The position numbers were made by a program, and so were the translations under genes. The notes beneath the pieces are model-generated. The model did not search any database and was not told the origin of the DNA. It worked only from the letters and a program-made list of their open reading frames with translations. From contig NZ_CAJXTC010000009.1 of NCBI RefSeq assembly GCF_913060805.1, positions 62,001 to 126,000 of the forward strand: 64,000 nucleotides of DNA. Reading direction: 5' to 3'. The stretch comes from an uncultured Draconibacterium sp. Lineage in GTDB: Bacteria; Bacteroidota; Bacteroidia; Bacteroidales; Prolixibacteraceae. Each line of letters begins with the position of its first letter. The stretch's first letter is position 1. Below, piece by piece: positions 17,641 to 26,730 of this stretch.

Positions 17641-18365
17641 TGAGTTTGATTGTGCCTATAATGAAGCCGGTAATTTCGACTCCTTCGGGTGGATTGCTTA
17701 CATATTTGAGGTTATCTACTGAATTAAACGAAGCTTCCGGATCTACAGTATATGATAGCTCAGACAACAATAACGATGGAACAAATGTAAACTGTACAGT
17801 AAATCAAACCGGTATTCTGGATAAATGTTACAGCTTTCCGGGATCGAATAGTGGCATAGAAATACCTGATAATAACTCGCTGGATTTAACAGAGGCAATA
17901 ACGGTATGTTCGTGGGTGTATTTGTCTGATGTTGCAAGCGGTGGTGTGATAGCAGCCAAGAGGAGTAATGCTTATTACGCTTGGGATTTTAGTTCTTCAA
18001 GGGTTAGCGGGTATGCTTATTTTGGGCCTAATAATAATGCTTATCGCGCCAACACAGGTGAATCAATTCCAATAGGTGAATGGTGTATGCTTACAGGTAC
18101 TTTTGACAGGTCGTCTGTTAAAGTTTATATAAACGGAACACTTAAAGGATCTTACACCTATAACACAGCGATTAATACTAACTCTGAACCGGTTTACATT
18201 GGACGCAGAGGTAGCGGATTTACGTTTAACGACACTCAATATTGGGGCGGATTAATTGACGCTACGCGAATATTTTCAATTGCTTTGGATGCAACTGCTA
18301 TAACCTGGCTGTGGAATTCTGGCAATGGCCGTACTTATTCTGAACTTCAAAATTACTCGATATGA
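17640..18365 (+). CDS. LamG/concanavalin A-like domain phage protein
   Basis: LTEAITVCSWVYL...GEWCMLTGTFDRSSVKVYINGTLKGSY...YWGGLIDATRIFSIAL is a LamG pattern. Confidence 0.8.
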   Translation: MSLIVPIMKPVISTPSGGLLTYLRLSTELNEASGSTVYDSSDNNNDGTNVNCTVNQTGILDKCYSFPGSNSGIEIPDNNSLDLTEAITVCSWVYLSDVASGGVIAAKRSNAYYAWDFSSSRVSGYAYFGPNNNAYRANTGESIPIGEWCMLTGTFDRSSVKVYINGTLKGSYTYNTAINTNSEPVYIGRRGSGFTFNDTQYWGGLIDATRIFSIALDATAITWLWNSGNGRTYSELQNYSI

Positions 18366-18898
18366 TAAAAGCACGCTTTGAAAATGGACAAATAAAACGG
18401 TATATAGAAATACCTAAATACTGGGCTCACTATGCCGGAAACTTTGCTGAGCAAAGCGATGAAGTACATGAGCAGTTTGGATTTTACCCGGTTGTTTTCC
18501 CGGATTATGATCCGCAATTGCAAACCCGTGGAGAGATTTACTGGGATGAAGTTAACCAGGTGTTTACCTACCCGGTAACTGATAAAGCGCTGGATTTGGA
18601 AGAGCTAAAAGCCCAAAAACAAGCCGAGGTTAGCGCTGTGGTTGATGAAATTTCGCAGATAATTTCTACAGCAAAAAACCTTTACGATCCGTGGCGCGAT
18701 ACACCGGAGGCAATCCCAACCGATTTTAAAACACTTGTGGCCCAACGCACTACTTGGCTTGCTCGTGCCAATGCCGAAATTGGTGCACTGGCCACTGTTG
18801 CCGATGCCGTTAACTACGTGGTTCGTGGCCCCGAGGTAGAGGCTTACATCGATATGTTGAAACAATTTACAAACACCACAAATATTACTGCCGAATGA
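18362..18898 (+). CDS. Phage tail-associated hypothetical protein
   Basis: 178 aa, ATGA overlap with previous gene; contains a chaperone-like helical C terminus (inference). Confidence 0.5.
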   Translation: MIKARFENGQIKRYIEIPKYWAHYAGNFAEQSDEVHEQFGFYPVVFPDYDPQLQTRGEIYWDEVNQVFTYPVTDKALDLEELKAQKQAEVSAVVDEISQIISTAKNLYDPWRDTPEAIPTDFKTLVAQRTTWLARANAEIGALATVADAVNYVVRGPEVEAYIDMLKQFTNTTNITAE

Positions 18899-19464
18899 AG
18901 ACAATAAAACCAACCGATTTACAACCCGGCGACATACCGGCAATTTGCACCCCAAAAGGCTTTTTACCCAAAGGAATCCGCGCTTTTATGTGGTTGTGGA
19001 GTGTAATCCACTACCGCCGCATCCCGAAAGGGAAATTATACAACCACACCATGATCGTGTTCTTTCCGGGTAAAATTGCCGAGGCCGTTAAACGCGGTTA
19101 CGTGCGCCATTTGTTTATGGAGCACTACGCCGATCGGTTGGAACACATGGTTGTTTTCCGCCCAAGGCAACCACTTACAGCCGCCGAAATTGAAAAGCTT
19201 CAGCAGGCATCGCTGGCAATGGCCGACAGAAACGTGGAATACGAGATCCTTAATTTCTTTTACTGGATGGTGTACATCGTTACCAATGGCCGCGTCGATT
19301 GGTTTCCGAAAGGAAGTAAAATTGACGATAAGGTTTTCTGCTTCGAAGTATCGGCCACCCACACCAACGATTACCGACCGGGTTTCTTCGCTAGGCCAAG
19401 CCATACAAATACGGTAGATCTGCAGAACGATGATCGGTTTGAACAATTGTATTTTAAAGAATAA
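18895..19464 (+). CDS. Permuted NlpC/P60-like (YiiX-type) peptidase/amidase
   Basis: LQPGDI start, YNHTMIVF His motif before KVFCFEVSATH Cys motif (permuted papain order). Confidence 0.6.
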   Translation: MKTIKPTDLQPGDIPAICTPKGFLPKGIRAFMWLWSVIHYRRIPKGKLYNHTMIVFFPGKIAEAVKRGYVRHLFMEHYADRLEHMVVFRPRQPLTAAEIEKLQQASLAMADRNVEYEILNFFYWMVYIVTNGRVDWFPKGSKIDDKVFCFEVSATHTNDYRPGFFARPSHTNTVDLQNDDRFEQLYFKE

Positions 19465-19516
19465 TCTGTCCTTTCAATCAGTAGCCATGTGTCGCATATT
19501 TACAATAAAAACAGTT

Positions 19517-19789
19517 ATGAAAGAATTCCTCCAGAAATTCTGGTTAATGATCGCCGGCTTTTTTAGCTCAATATTTTATCAAGGCGTTAACGACTTGCAT
19601 GCACAGGGCACCAACGCACAGGAAATGGCGGTAAAAGCTGCAGAACAATTTGCCTCGGCTTCGCCTGAGCATACTATGCTGTGGTATTTTATGATTGGTG
19701 TTGTTGGAGCAGTTGGCGGCTTGCTGGTTAAAATTATCTGGGCCTGTTTGAAAAGGTTGTTCCCAAAACTTAAAACAATCGACGCATGA
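19517..19789 (+). CDS. Holin-like small membrane protein
   Basis: Two hydrophobic segments, ATGA-type overlap with the next gene, lysis-module position; listed ORF starts earlier (19430) but 19517 ATG preferred. Confidence 0.5.
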   Translation: MKEFLQKFWLMIAGFFSSIFYQGVNDLHAQGTNAQEMAVKAAEQFASASPEHTMLWYFMIGVVGAVGGLLVKIIWACLKRLFPKLKTIDA

Positions 19790-20145
19790 AAACTTTAATC
19801 AAATTAGCAAAGGGTTTTGTAACCGACTTTTGGATGCTTCCGCTGGCCATTGTTATAATGATTCAGCACGAATACATTGTTGAGCAGCTACAATTAATGC
19901 CCACACTTAACGAAGTAAAAGTTGGCAACATTGTACCAACAATTGTAATATTCCTCCTTATCATGTTCTTTGTAAGGCTCTATTTTCTGAGTCAATACCC
20001 CGATGTATACCGGAAGAGTTTAATGAACGAAAAAAACGGAACGTTATGGCCAAGCTTATCGCCCTGGCGGCAGTTTATTGTTTTGCGATTGGAACGCTGG
20101 GTTTTAATACTATCGGCAACACTGATCTTCCTGGCAATGTTTTAA
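19786..20145 (+). CDS. Membrane protein of lysis module
   Basis: 119 aa with multiple TM segments. Confidence 0.5.
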   Translation: MKTLIKLAKGFVTDFWMLPLAIVIMIQHEYIVEQLQLMPTLNEVKVGNIVPTIVIFLLIMFFVRLYFLSQYPDVYRKSLMNEKNGTLWPSLSPWRQFIVLRLERWVLILSATLIFLAMF

Positions 20146-20741
20146 CACGTAAAGAGCGTCAGGAACTTACTACCCGCAACAATGTAATTGAATCGGCAAA
20201 ACGCTGGCTCGATGTTTACGAGCTTACCGGGAAAAACGATCACCCGATGATTGCTAAATCGATGCGCCTTTGTGGGCTGCCAGGCGATAAAGGTTATCCG
20301 TGGTGCGCCAGTTGCCAGTCTGAGATTTTCGATCATGCCGGTGTTTCCACTATAATTTCGGCACGCGTAACCGACTGGTATAAATCGAACCTGGTTTGGG
20401 AACGCAGCTGGGGAGTGCCATTACCAAAACAATATTTACAACCGGCCCAAAGCCTCGGGTTTTATTATAAAAGCCTGCACCGCTACGGGCACACAACCTT
20501 ATTGGTTTATGCAAGCGACAAACGCGTTTATTGTATGGAAGGCAATACTTCGCGCAAAGGATCGTATGATCCGGTTACTTTTGAAATGATTGATTTGGGC
20601 GAAGATACCGAACGCGATGGCGATGCCTTTTATCCGAAAACGCACTCTTACTACGAAATCGATGTTGTTTCCGACAAATGCCTGCAGGGAAATGACTTCA
20701 TACGCAGGTACAACGATTATTTAAAAACCGTAATGCCATAA
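20046..20741 (+). CDS. Endolysin with CHAP-like domain and N-terminal hydrophobic signal/SAR-like segment
   Basis: MAKLIALAAVYCFAIGTLGF leader; KGYPWCASCQSEIFDHAGV Cys motif; YGHTTLLVYASDKRVYCMEGNTS His motif. Confidence 0.7.
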   Translation: MAKLIALAAVYCFAIGTLGFNTIGNTDLPGNVLTRKERQELTTRNNVIESAKRWLDVYELTGKNDHPMIAKSMRLCGLPGDKGYPWCASCQSEIFDHAGVSTIISARVTDWYKSNLVWERSWGVPLPKQYLQPAQSLGFYYKSLHRYGHTTLLVYASDKRVYCMEGNTSRKGSYDPVTFEMIDLGEDTERDGDAFYPKTHSYYEIDVVSDKCLQGNDFIRRYNDYLKTVMP

Positions 20742-20743
20742 CC

Positions 20744-20833
20744 ATGTTTGCATTTGGATTTTCTTTAGGATTTGCTGTGCTGATAGTATTCGAATTGTAC
20801 ATGTGCAGCTTCGAAGTTGATAATAAAAATTAG
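20744..20833 (+). CDS. 29-aa single-TM microprotein in lysis module
   Basis: ATG...TAG reads MFAFGFSLGFAVLIVFELYMCSFEVDNKN; not in ORF track (too short); fits the gap between endolysin and next gene. Confidence 0.45.
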   Translation: MFAFGFSLGFAVLIVFELYMCSFEVDNKN

Positions 20834-20837
20834 AGCT

Positions 20838-21182
20838 ATGAAACAATTTTTTAAAAACTACACGCCATTTAATACCATCGAGAATATTTTGGTGGTGATT
20901 TTAACTGTTGTGTTTATGAAGGTTTTTGTCATTAACCCAATGCAAAAAATGTACGAAACGCGACTTGATAAACAAACCGCTGTAATTGTAGAGCTGGCGA
21001 AGATCGAAAAATACAAGATCCAGAACGATTTCGAGAAAATGAAAGCCCACAAAGGCAGCGATATTGTTTTGGATTTGAATAATACGCTTAACGCTTTGGA
21101 ATTGGAAACAATGCCATTGGATACCATTCCGGCACAACCGGAGAAAAAAGGATTTTTTAAACGATTATTTTCAGGAAAATGA
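20838..21182 (+). CDS. Spanin-like membrane-anchored coiled-coil protein
   Basis: N-terminal TM then charged helical region; downstream of endolysin; function is inference. Confidence 0.45.
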   Translation: MKQFFKNYTPFNTIENILVVILTVVFMKVFVINPMQKMYETRLDKQTAVIVELAKIEKYKIQNDFEKMKAHKGSDIVLDLNNTLNALELETMPLDTIPAQPEKKGFFKRLFSGK

Positions 21183-21406
21183 AAGGAATGATTAACGTCT
21201 TTAGGGAGATATTCAAACTGTACATTACCTATGTGTTTTATCCTTTGCTGATAATTGCGATTGTACTCTATTTTACGCACGAAGTAGATCTGCAATATCT
21301 GGTAACAGTTCTGTGCTTTATCCTGTTTTGGTTTTACTACGAAATAAACGCCAAGGATCTGCAGCTGCGAGAAAGGAATAAACTCCCTGACGCAAAAGAT
21401 AAGTGA
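21179..21406 (+). CDS. Small membrane protein of lysis module
   Basis: 75 aa, two TM segments, overlaps previous stop. Confidence 0.5.
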   Translation: MKGMINVFREIFKLYITYVFYPLLIIAIVLYFTHEVDLQYLVTVLCFILFWFYYEINAKDLQLRERNKLPDAKDK

Positions 21407-21452
21407 TAAACCGGAGCTTCCGGTAGCCCAGCATAAGTATGCTAAGGTTTGC

Positions 21453-21483
21453 AGAATCCCTGCAGCGGTAGGGATTCTTTTTT
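21453..21483 (+). terminator. Rho-independent terminator ending the late operon
   Basis: AGAATCCCT-gcagcggt-AGGGATTCT followed by T run. Confidence 0.85.
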
Positions 21484-21584
21484 GTCCTTTCGCTTATTTA
21501 CGATTATCGACAAATTGAAGTCTCAAAAATGAAACGATAGATTAAAATCAATCAATCAATTAAGTTCAATTTAAAGAAAGTACT

Positions 21585-22046
21585 ATGAGAAAAATGTTTA
21601 CAAGGCTTATTGTAGTGATGATTCTCCTGGTGGTTTCCAATGCGTACCAAGCCAACGCAGGTCCACCAGACAACATCGGCAATGATTACACCCACGCGGT
21701 TGTAATGCCCGACGTTGACAATTTCGTTATTAACCAGGTTACTCCCGATGCTGAAGTATATACCTACTCGGCACCGGAGCTGGCAACAGAAGAAAGTTTT
21801 TACGTTGAAATAGAGGTTAACGTAATGGTCCGGGAGGTGACTACCTGCAGGAAGATCTCAACCTTAAAAGCTTTAAGTGGATCTGCTACCGAGAATGCAG
21901 CTATAGCTTTAAATTCTGCTTGCACCAATTTGAATAACGTTACTCAAAGTCCACCATTGCTATGCTCAGCAAACGTGGCAATTAATAACTCGTTGAGAAG
22001 AGATTTACAGCATTCCAATTTTGGCTATCCGCTTACAGCGAATTAG
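21585..22046 (+). CDS. Secreted hypothetical protein (prophage cargo)
   Basis: Signal peptide MRKMFTRLIVVMILLVVSNAYQANA; separate from late operon; own downstream terminator. Confidence 0.55.
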   Translation: MRKMFTRLIVVMILLVVSNAYQANAGPPDNIGNDYTHAVVMPDVDNFVINQVTPDAEVYTYSAPELATEESFYVEIEVNVMVREVTTCRKISTLKALSGSATENAAIALNSACTNLNNVTQSPPLLCSANVAINNSLRRDLQHSNFGYPLTAN

Positions 22047-22092
22047 CGCAATATTTTTTCATAAGTTTGGTTTAGTTAGGTTTAGTTTGAAA

Positions 22093-22118
22093 GCATCCGC
22101 TGGGGCGGGTGCTTTTTT
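22093..22118 (+). terminator. Terminator between cargo gene and integrase
   Basis: GCATCCGC-tggg-GCGGGTGC then T6. Confidence 0.75.
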
Positions 22119-22123
22119 ATGGC

Positions 22124-23344
22124 TCAAAATCCCTTTGGCGAAGGGAAACTCTCGCGCACATGCTCCGATCGTTCTCCAAAGTGCTGCCGGATATATCTGT
22201 AGGTTGAAGTAATATCGGTATGCCCCAGCTGGTTCATTAGTTCAACAATGGTTGCTCCACTCTCCAAGAGTTTGCCGGCTCCGGTATGTTTAAACGAGTA
22301 CCACTTGTAACTTTTCGACAGATCAAGATCATCCCGGAAACTATTGAACCGGTTCCGGAGCGTATTGGTTCCGATCTGCCGGTTGCCTGGTCTTCCAAAC
22401 GGACCAATCAAAAACATTTCTTTTCCATACGTATGAATTCCATGTTGCTGCAGCACCTCAAAAAGTTGGGTAGGGATGTCGATCACACGCTCTTTGCGTT
22501 TTTTTGCAATGTTTTTTGGGATTAAAATTGTCCGGGCTCCAAAGTTAATGTGCTTCACCTGCAGGTTTAATAATTCGTTGCCCGGGCGAACAAAACAAAA
22601 GTACTGCAGCAGTGCAGCCAAAAACAATTGCGGATCTTGTTCGCGCATCATCGGCAGGATCTTTTCCATATCATCATCAAGAAAAGGCATCGCCGAAAAA
22701 TCTTCATCCGTTTCCGGAATATCAATATCGTGCACCGGGTTTTCAATAAGCACATTTCGGATAATCAGGAATTTAAAAAACTTGTGCAGTGTCATTCTGT
22801 ATTTTTCAACAGTCCGCCTGGCCAGCTGCCGGTCGTTAATCAGGTATGCAAAAAAACGGATGATAACATCGTTATCGAATGTGGTAAGATCATTATCCAC
22901 AAGTTTCTCAAGCTCAAGCCACGCTGTAAACTCTCTGATCTTGCCTCGGTAGCTCTCATAAGTCTTTTTTGCCGATATACCTTTTATGTGCGAAATGTAT
23001 TCCGACCCGTAGAAACGTATGTTTTTATTGGCTTTCCGTTTGCGACCGTAAACCCGGGCGGCTTCGTGGTATTCCAGCTCATCCTCGTAAACTACCTGGT
23101 TCTTTATATCGTCGAGAGGAGTCCAGCCTTTGTTAAGCTTTGCGGTGTAGATCCTTATCAGCTCTTCGGCTTTCGCGTACCGGGCCTTTTTCGTTTTCAG
23201 CAGAGACAAGTCTTCCTGATAACGCTTGCGTTTCATTTTCCCGTCCTTCGGATCTCTGTATCCCAATTCAATCCACCACGATTTCGCGATGTCGCCACCG
23301 GCATCGTACAGGTAAGGAGTTCTAAAAAGTTTTTTCCTTCTCAT
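22124..23344 (-). CDS. Tyrosine recombinase/phage integrase
   Basis: SAM-like N-terminal region; catalytic region RPGNELLNLQ, WYSFKHTGAGKLLESGATIVELMNQLGHTDITSTYRYI. Confidence 0.95.
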   Translation of the reverse strand: MRRKKLFRTPYLYDAGGDIAKSWWIELGYRDPKDGKMKRKRYQEDLSLLKTKKARYAKAEELIRIYTAKLNKGWTPLDDIKNQVVYEDELEYHEAARVYGRKRKANKNIRFYGSEYISHIKGISAKKTYESYRGKIREFTAWLELEKLVDNDLTTFDNDVIIRFFAYLINDRQLARRTVEKYRMTLHKFFKFLIIRNVLIENPVHDIDIPETDEDFSAMPFLDDDMEKILPMMREQDPQLFLAALLQYFCFVRPGNELLNLQVKHINFGARTILIPKNIAKKRKERVIDIPTQLFEVLQQHGIHTYGKEMFLIGPFGRPGNRQIGTNTLRNRFNSFRDDLDLSKSYKWYSFKHTGAGKLLESGATIVELMNQLGHTDITSTYRYIRQHFGERSEHVRESFPSPKGF

Positions 23345-23474
23345 ATCCGTTAAAATTTCGCGTTCCCCAACGTGAAAAAATTAACCGACAATCGATGAAA
23401 TACACGCTTTATTTACACTGACATACACTTAATGTGTGTAACTAACTGTATATCAAATGTGTTGTAAAACATAG

Positions 23475-23869
23475 TGGAGCTGGCGGGAGTCGAACCCGCG
23501 TCCAAACGAGGAAGCTACAAGCTTTCTACATGTTTATCTCTGACTTAATTTTCGAATAGCAGCCGGATCAAAGCCACCAACTACTACCTTATCTCTTTTA
23601 ATTTCGCAAAAACGCCAGAGCCTCATTTATGCTAGCTTCGATTTATTTGCACCGCCTGATCGGACCGCTTCAAAGCATTAGCATCCGGGCGATGTCTCGT
23701 CCTGGCACCTTGTGCCGGGATTAAGTATAACCTACTTGATTCGGTTACGCAGCAAGAGCGTAATTATTTTCGCCAATTATGGTTTTGATCATTATTTTTT
23801 ACGGGTCAACAACCAAAACCCGACATGCTTACCTGTCTCTTCTACCCGCTGTCAAAACCAGTCAGCCCC
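23475..23869 (-). ncRNA. ssrA: tmRNA
   Basis: Reverse strand starts GGGGCTGACTGGTTTTGACAGC and ends GCGGGTTCGACTCCCGCCAGCTCCA; tag ORF GGCGAAAATAATTACGCTCTTGCTGCGTAA = GENNYALAA* at 23745-23774. Confidence 0.97.
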
Positions 23870-24002
23870 ATAGAAGTTGTATTTGTCTTAAATACAGAAC
23901 GTTCGGATTGGCCTTGTTTAAATATGGCAACAAACCTTCTTGTTTATTGCACAAACAATGTGCCTAATCCGCTGCAAATATATTGATTCTGCTTAAATTC
24001 TT

Positions 24003-26420
24003 CTATTTTATCGATTGTATATTGATTGATGAATCGCCCAATCCATCAGAACTTGCTTTGAGTGTAATCATTCCGGCTTGGTCTGAACTTCTTACCACAA
24101 CCATTGCACGGCCTTTAAATGCTTTTCTTGAAGTGCCAACATAAGGATCAGTATCTCTGATGTCGCTGTTTGAAACTGCTATTATACTTCCAGGACCTTC
24201 AATCGCAAAATGTAACTGGTTTGCCGCGTTGGGATCAAGTTGCCCTTTTGCGTCGGTCATTTCAACAGTTATAAACGAAAGGTCTTGTCCGTCTGCATCA
24301 ATCTCCGTGCGATCAGCAGTTAGTTTTATTTTAGAAGCTTTCTCTGCGGTTGTGAGAACGGTTGACTCCATTTCCTGATCGCCACTTACTCCAACAGCTT
24401 TTATTGTGCCGGTTTCGTAAGGTAGCGTAAATAACGCTTTAAATTCTTCTTGTCTGCCTGTTGCTTTTTCTCCAATCAGTTTGTCGTTGCAGTAGAGTCG
24501 TACTTTTTCGTATTTCGAGTAGATTTCAACTTCAATAGCTTTTCCTTCGTGGCCCGGCCATGTCCAGCTTTCCCAGGTTGGCCAGGTTCCCCACATAGTT
24601 GTAATAATTTTCGAACCTTCTTTTTCCGGCTCATGAACAGCCATGTACAACTTCTCGGTGTCGTTATACAACATGCTGCGATAATGCGAAATCGGTTTTC
24701 TCCAGCCATTCAGATCAATGTCGCCACAATAGGCTGCGTGCCACGGGTAAAGGTCTTGGTGCCAGTGTTCTCCTTCAACATCTCCTTCGTAATACCAGCG
24801 ACCGATGCCCGATTCGCCCAGGTAATCGATGGCTGTCCACACAAAATCACCAATGATATATGGATTTTCTTCTACCAGATCCCAACAAAAGAAAGCATCT
24901 TTTGGGTACGATTCTGATTGATAGATAATACGCGACGGAACACGCTCGTGATCAGCTTTTGCTTCGTGTAGCTGGTAATTATAGCCACAAACATCGTGTT
25001 CGGCCATAAGCGGATCAAAAATCTCCCAGCCTTGCCCCCAGGTAGTCATTGCCGATGTAACCGGACGCGTTGTATCAATTTCTTTTACGGCAGCTGCCAA
25101 CTTTCGTGCCGTCTCAACCGCCTCCGGTTTTGTGCGCTCAATAATTTCGTTACCGATGCTCCACATAATAATCGATGGGTGGTTTTTATCGCGTTTCACC
25201 ATAACCTGAACATCAGTTTTCCACCACTCGTCAAACAGGGTAGAGTAGTCGTGTTCCAGCGCAGTGAAGGCTGATTTCATTTCGCGCCAGCCATCAAAAG
25301 CTTCATCGATAACCAGCAACCCTAAACGATCACAGGCATCAAGAAATGCCTCCGATGGAATATTGTGTGATGTTCGTACCGCATTAAAACCGGCTTCTTT
25401 TAGTAATTCAACTTTGCGCTCTTCTGCACGGTCGAATGCTGCCGCACCAAGACAACCATTGTCGTGATGTACACAACCACCATTTAAAAGAACTTTTTCG
25501 CCGTTAAGCAGAAATCCATTTTCTGCACTAAACTCAATGCTGCGAATTCCAAAAGTATTGTCTGTTTTATCAATGGTTTGTTCACCATTTTTGATACTGA
25601 TTGTTGCATTGTACAGATTTGGTGTTTCAGGTGTCCACAGCGCCGGATTTTCAACAACGATGTTCTGCAAAATTTCCTTTTCAGAATTCGGCAATAATTC
25701 CACTTTTATTTCACTGCCTCCGGCAGTATGTTGTTCTTTATTAGCTATTTGTGTTGAAAGCGTAATTTCCTGTGGCGAAGATGTTTCGTTTTTCAGCGTG
25801 GTTTTAATTTCAACGGTAGCTTCCTGTTTGCTTACAGTTGGTGTGGTAATGGAAACTCCCCATTGGGCAATATGAATCGGATCGGTAACGATCATCGATA
25901 CATGGCGATAAATTCCTGAACCGCTGTACCAACGGCAGTTTTTTTGCTGCGAATTGTCAACGCGCACGGCGATTGTATTTTCTCCGCCAATATTCAGATG
26001 AGGGGTGAGGTCGTAATAAAACGATGAATAACCATAGGGATAAACACCCAATGAATGTCCGTTGATAAAAACCTCGGAGTTCATATAAACACCCTCAAAA
26101 TATATGCTCACCTTTTTATCGTTCCAGCTGGCCGGCACCGTAAACTGTTTTCGGTACCATGCAATTCCGGTTGGCAGATAAGCTCCGTCGTTTCCTGCCG
26201 GATTGGAAGGATCAAATTCACCTTCGATACTCCAGTCGTGCGGAAGATCGAGCATACGCCACGATGCATCATCAAATTCCGGTTTTGAGGCTTCTGTATT
26301 CTCTCCTAAAAAGAATTTCCAGTTGTTATCGAAGTTTTGTTTGCGTTCCGGGTTTTGTTCAGTCGGATTACTACATGCAAAAATTACCAGCGCAAGAATA
26401 AAGGTGATCGTTAGTCTCAT
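24003..26420 (-). CDS. GH2 family glycoside hydrolase (beta-galactosidase-like) lipoprotein
   Basis: FDDASWRMLDLPHDWSIEG, GGCVHHDNG, EAGFNAVRTSHNIPS, SIGNEI; lipobox ALVIFACSN after ATG at 26420 (listed ORF starts 26492). Confidence 0.92.
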   Translation of the reverse strand: MRLTITFILALVIFACSNPTEQNPERKQNFDNNWKFFLGENTEASKPEFDDASWRMLDLPHDWSIEGEFDPSNPAGNDGAYLPTGIAWYRKQFTVPASWNDKKVSIYFEGVYMNSEVFINGHSLGVYPYGYSSFYYDLTPHLNIGGENTIAVRVDNSQQKNCRWYSGSGIYRHVSMIVTDPIHIAQWGVSITTPTVSKQEATVEIKTTLKNETSSPQEITLSTQIANKEQHTAGGSEIKVELLPNSEKEILQNIVVENPALWTPETPNLYNATISIKNGEQTIDKTDNTFGIRSIEFSAENGFLLNGEKVLLNGGCVHHDNGCLGAAAFDRAEERKVELLKEAGFNAVRTSHNIPSEAFLDACDRLGLLVIDEAFDGWREMKSAFTALEHDYSTLFDEWWKTDVQVMVKRDKNHPSIIMWSIGNEIIERTKPEAVETARKLAAAVKEIDTTRPVTSAMTTWGQGWEIFDPLMAEHDVCGYNYQLHEAKADHERVPSRIIYQSESYPKDAFFCWDLVEENPYIIGDFVWTAIDYLGESGIGRWYYEGDVEGEHWHQDLYPWHAAYCGDIDLNGWRKPISHYRSMLYNDTEKLYMAVHEPEKEGSKIITTMWGTWPTWESWTWPGHEGKAIEVEIYSKYEKVRLYCNDKLIGEKATGRQEEFKALFTLPYETGTIKAVGVSGDQEMESTVLTTAEKASKIKLTADRTEIDADGQDLSFITVEMTDAKGQLDPNAANQLHFAIEGPGSIIAVSNSDIRDTDPYVGTSRKAFKGRAMVVVRSSDQAGMITLKASSDGLGDSSINIQSIK

Positions 26421-26730
26421 CTTATTTATTGGATTTATAATTTCCTGCAAGATGGGATTTTTTGCATAGAATGGGTAACTGAATTTCTGCAAAGGGTGTC
26501 ATAAATCAGTCAAAAAATATCAATATTTATGATCTTCAGCTTTTTCAGAATAGCTTAGCAATAAAACAAAAGTTAATGATGCATTGCAACGAAGCATGTT
26601 CTTATTCTCAATGATTTTTATCGCAAACTTTCTGATTTATTTCTGCAACTTTACGATTACGGAACAGTAATCAAGCCGATTGTTGAATAAATTTGTAACA
26701 TTTAATTTTTGAAAAAAAGGACCAATACAA

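Noticed and set aside
13380-18365. Possible diversity-generating retroelement because of the Mtd-like domain
   Set aside because: No reverse transcriptase, template/variable repeat pair or C-type lectin terminus seen in the window.
22628-23353. 241-aa plus-strand ORF over the integrase
   Set aside because: Antisense shadow of a clear tyrosine recombinase.
23395-23472. Inverted-repeat-like ACAC...GTGT sequence between integrase and ssrA as an integrase arm site
   Set aside because: Short and AT-rich; cannot be distinguished from chance without attP comparison.
23779-23967. 62-aa ORF overlapping ssrA
   Set aside because: Lies over the tmRNA 5' part on the opposite strand; RNA gene explains the sequence.
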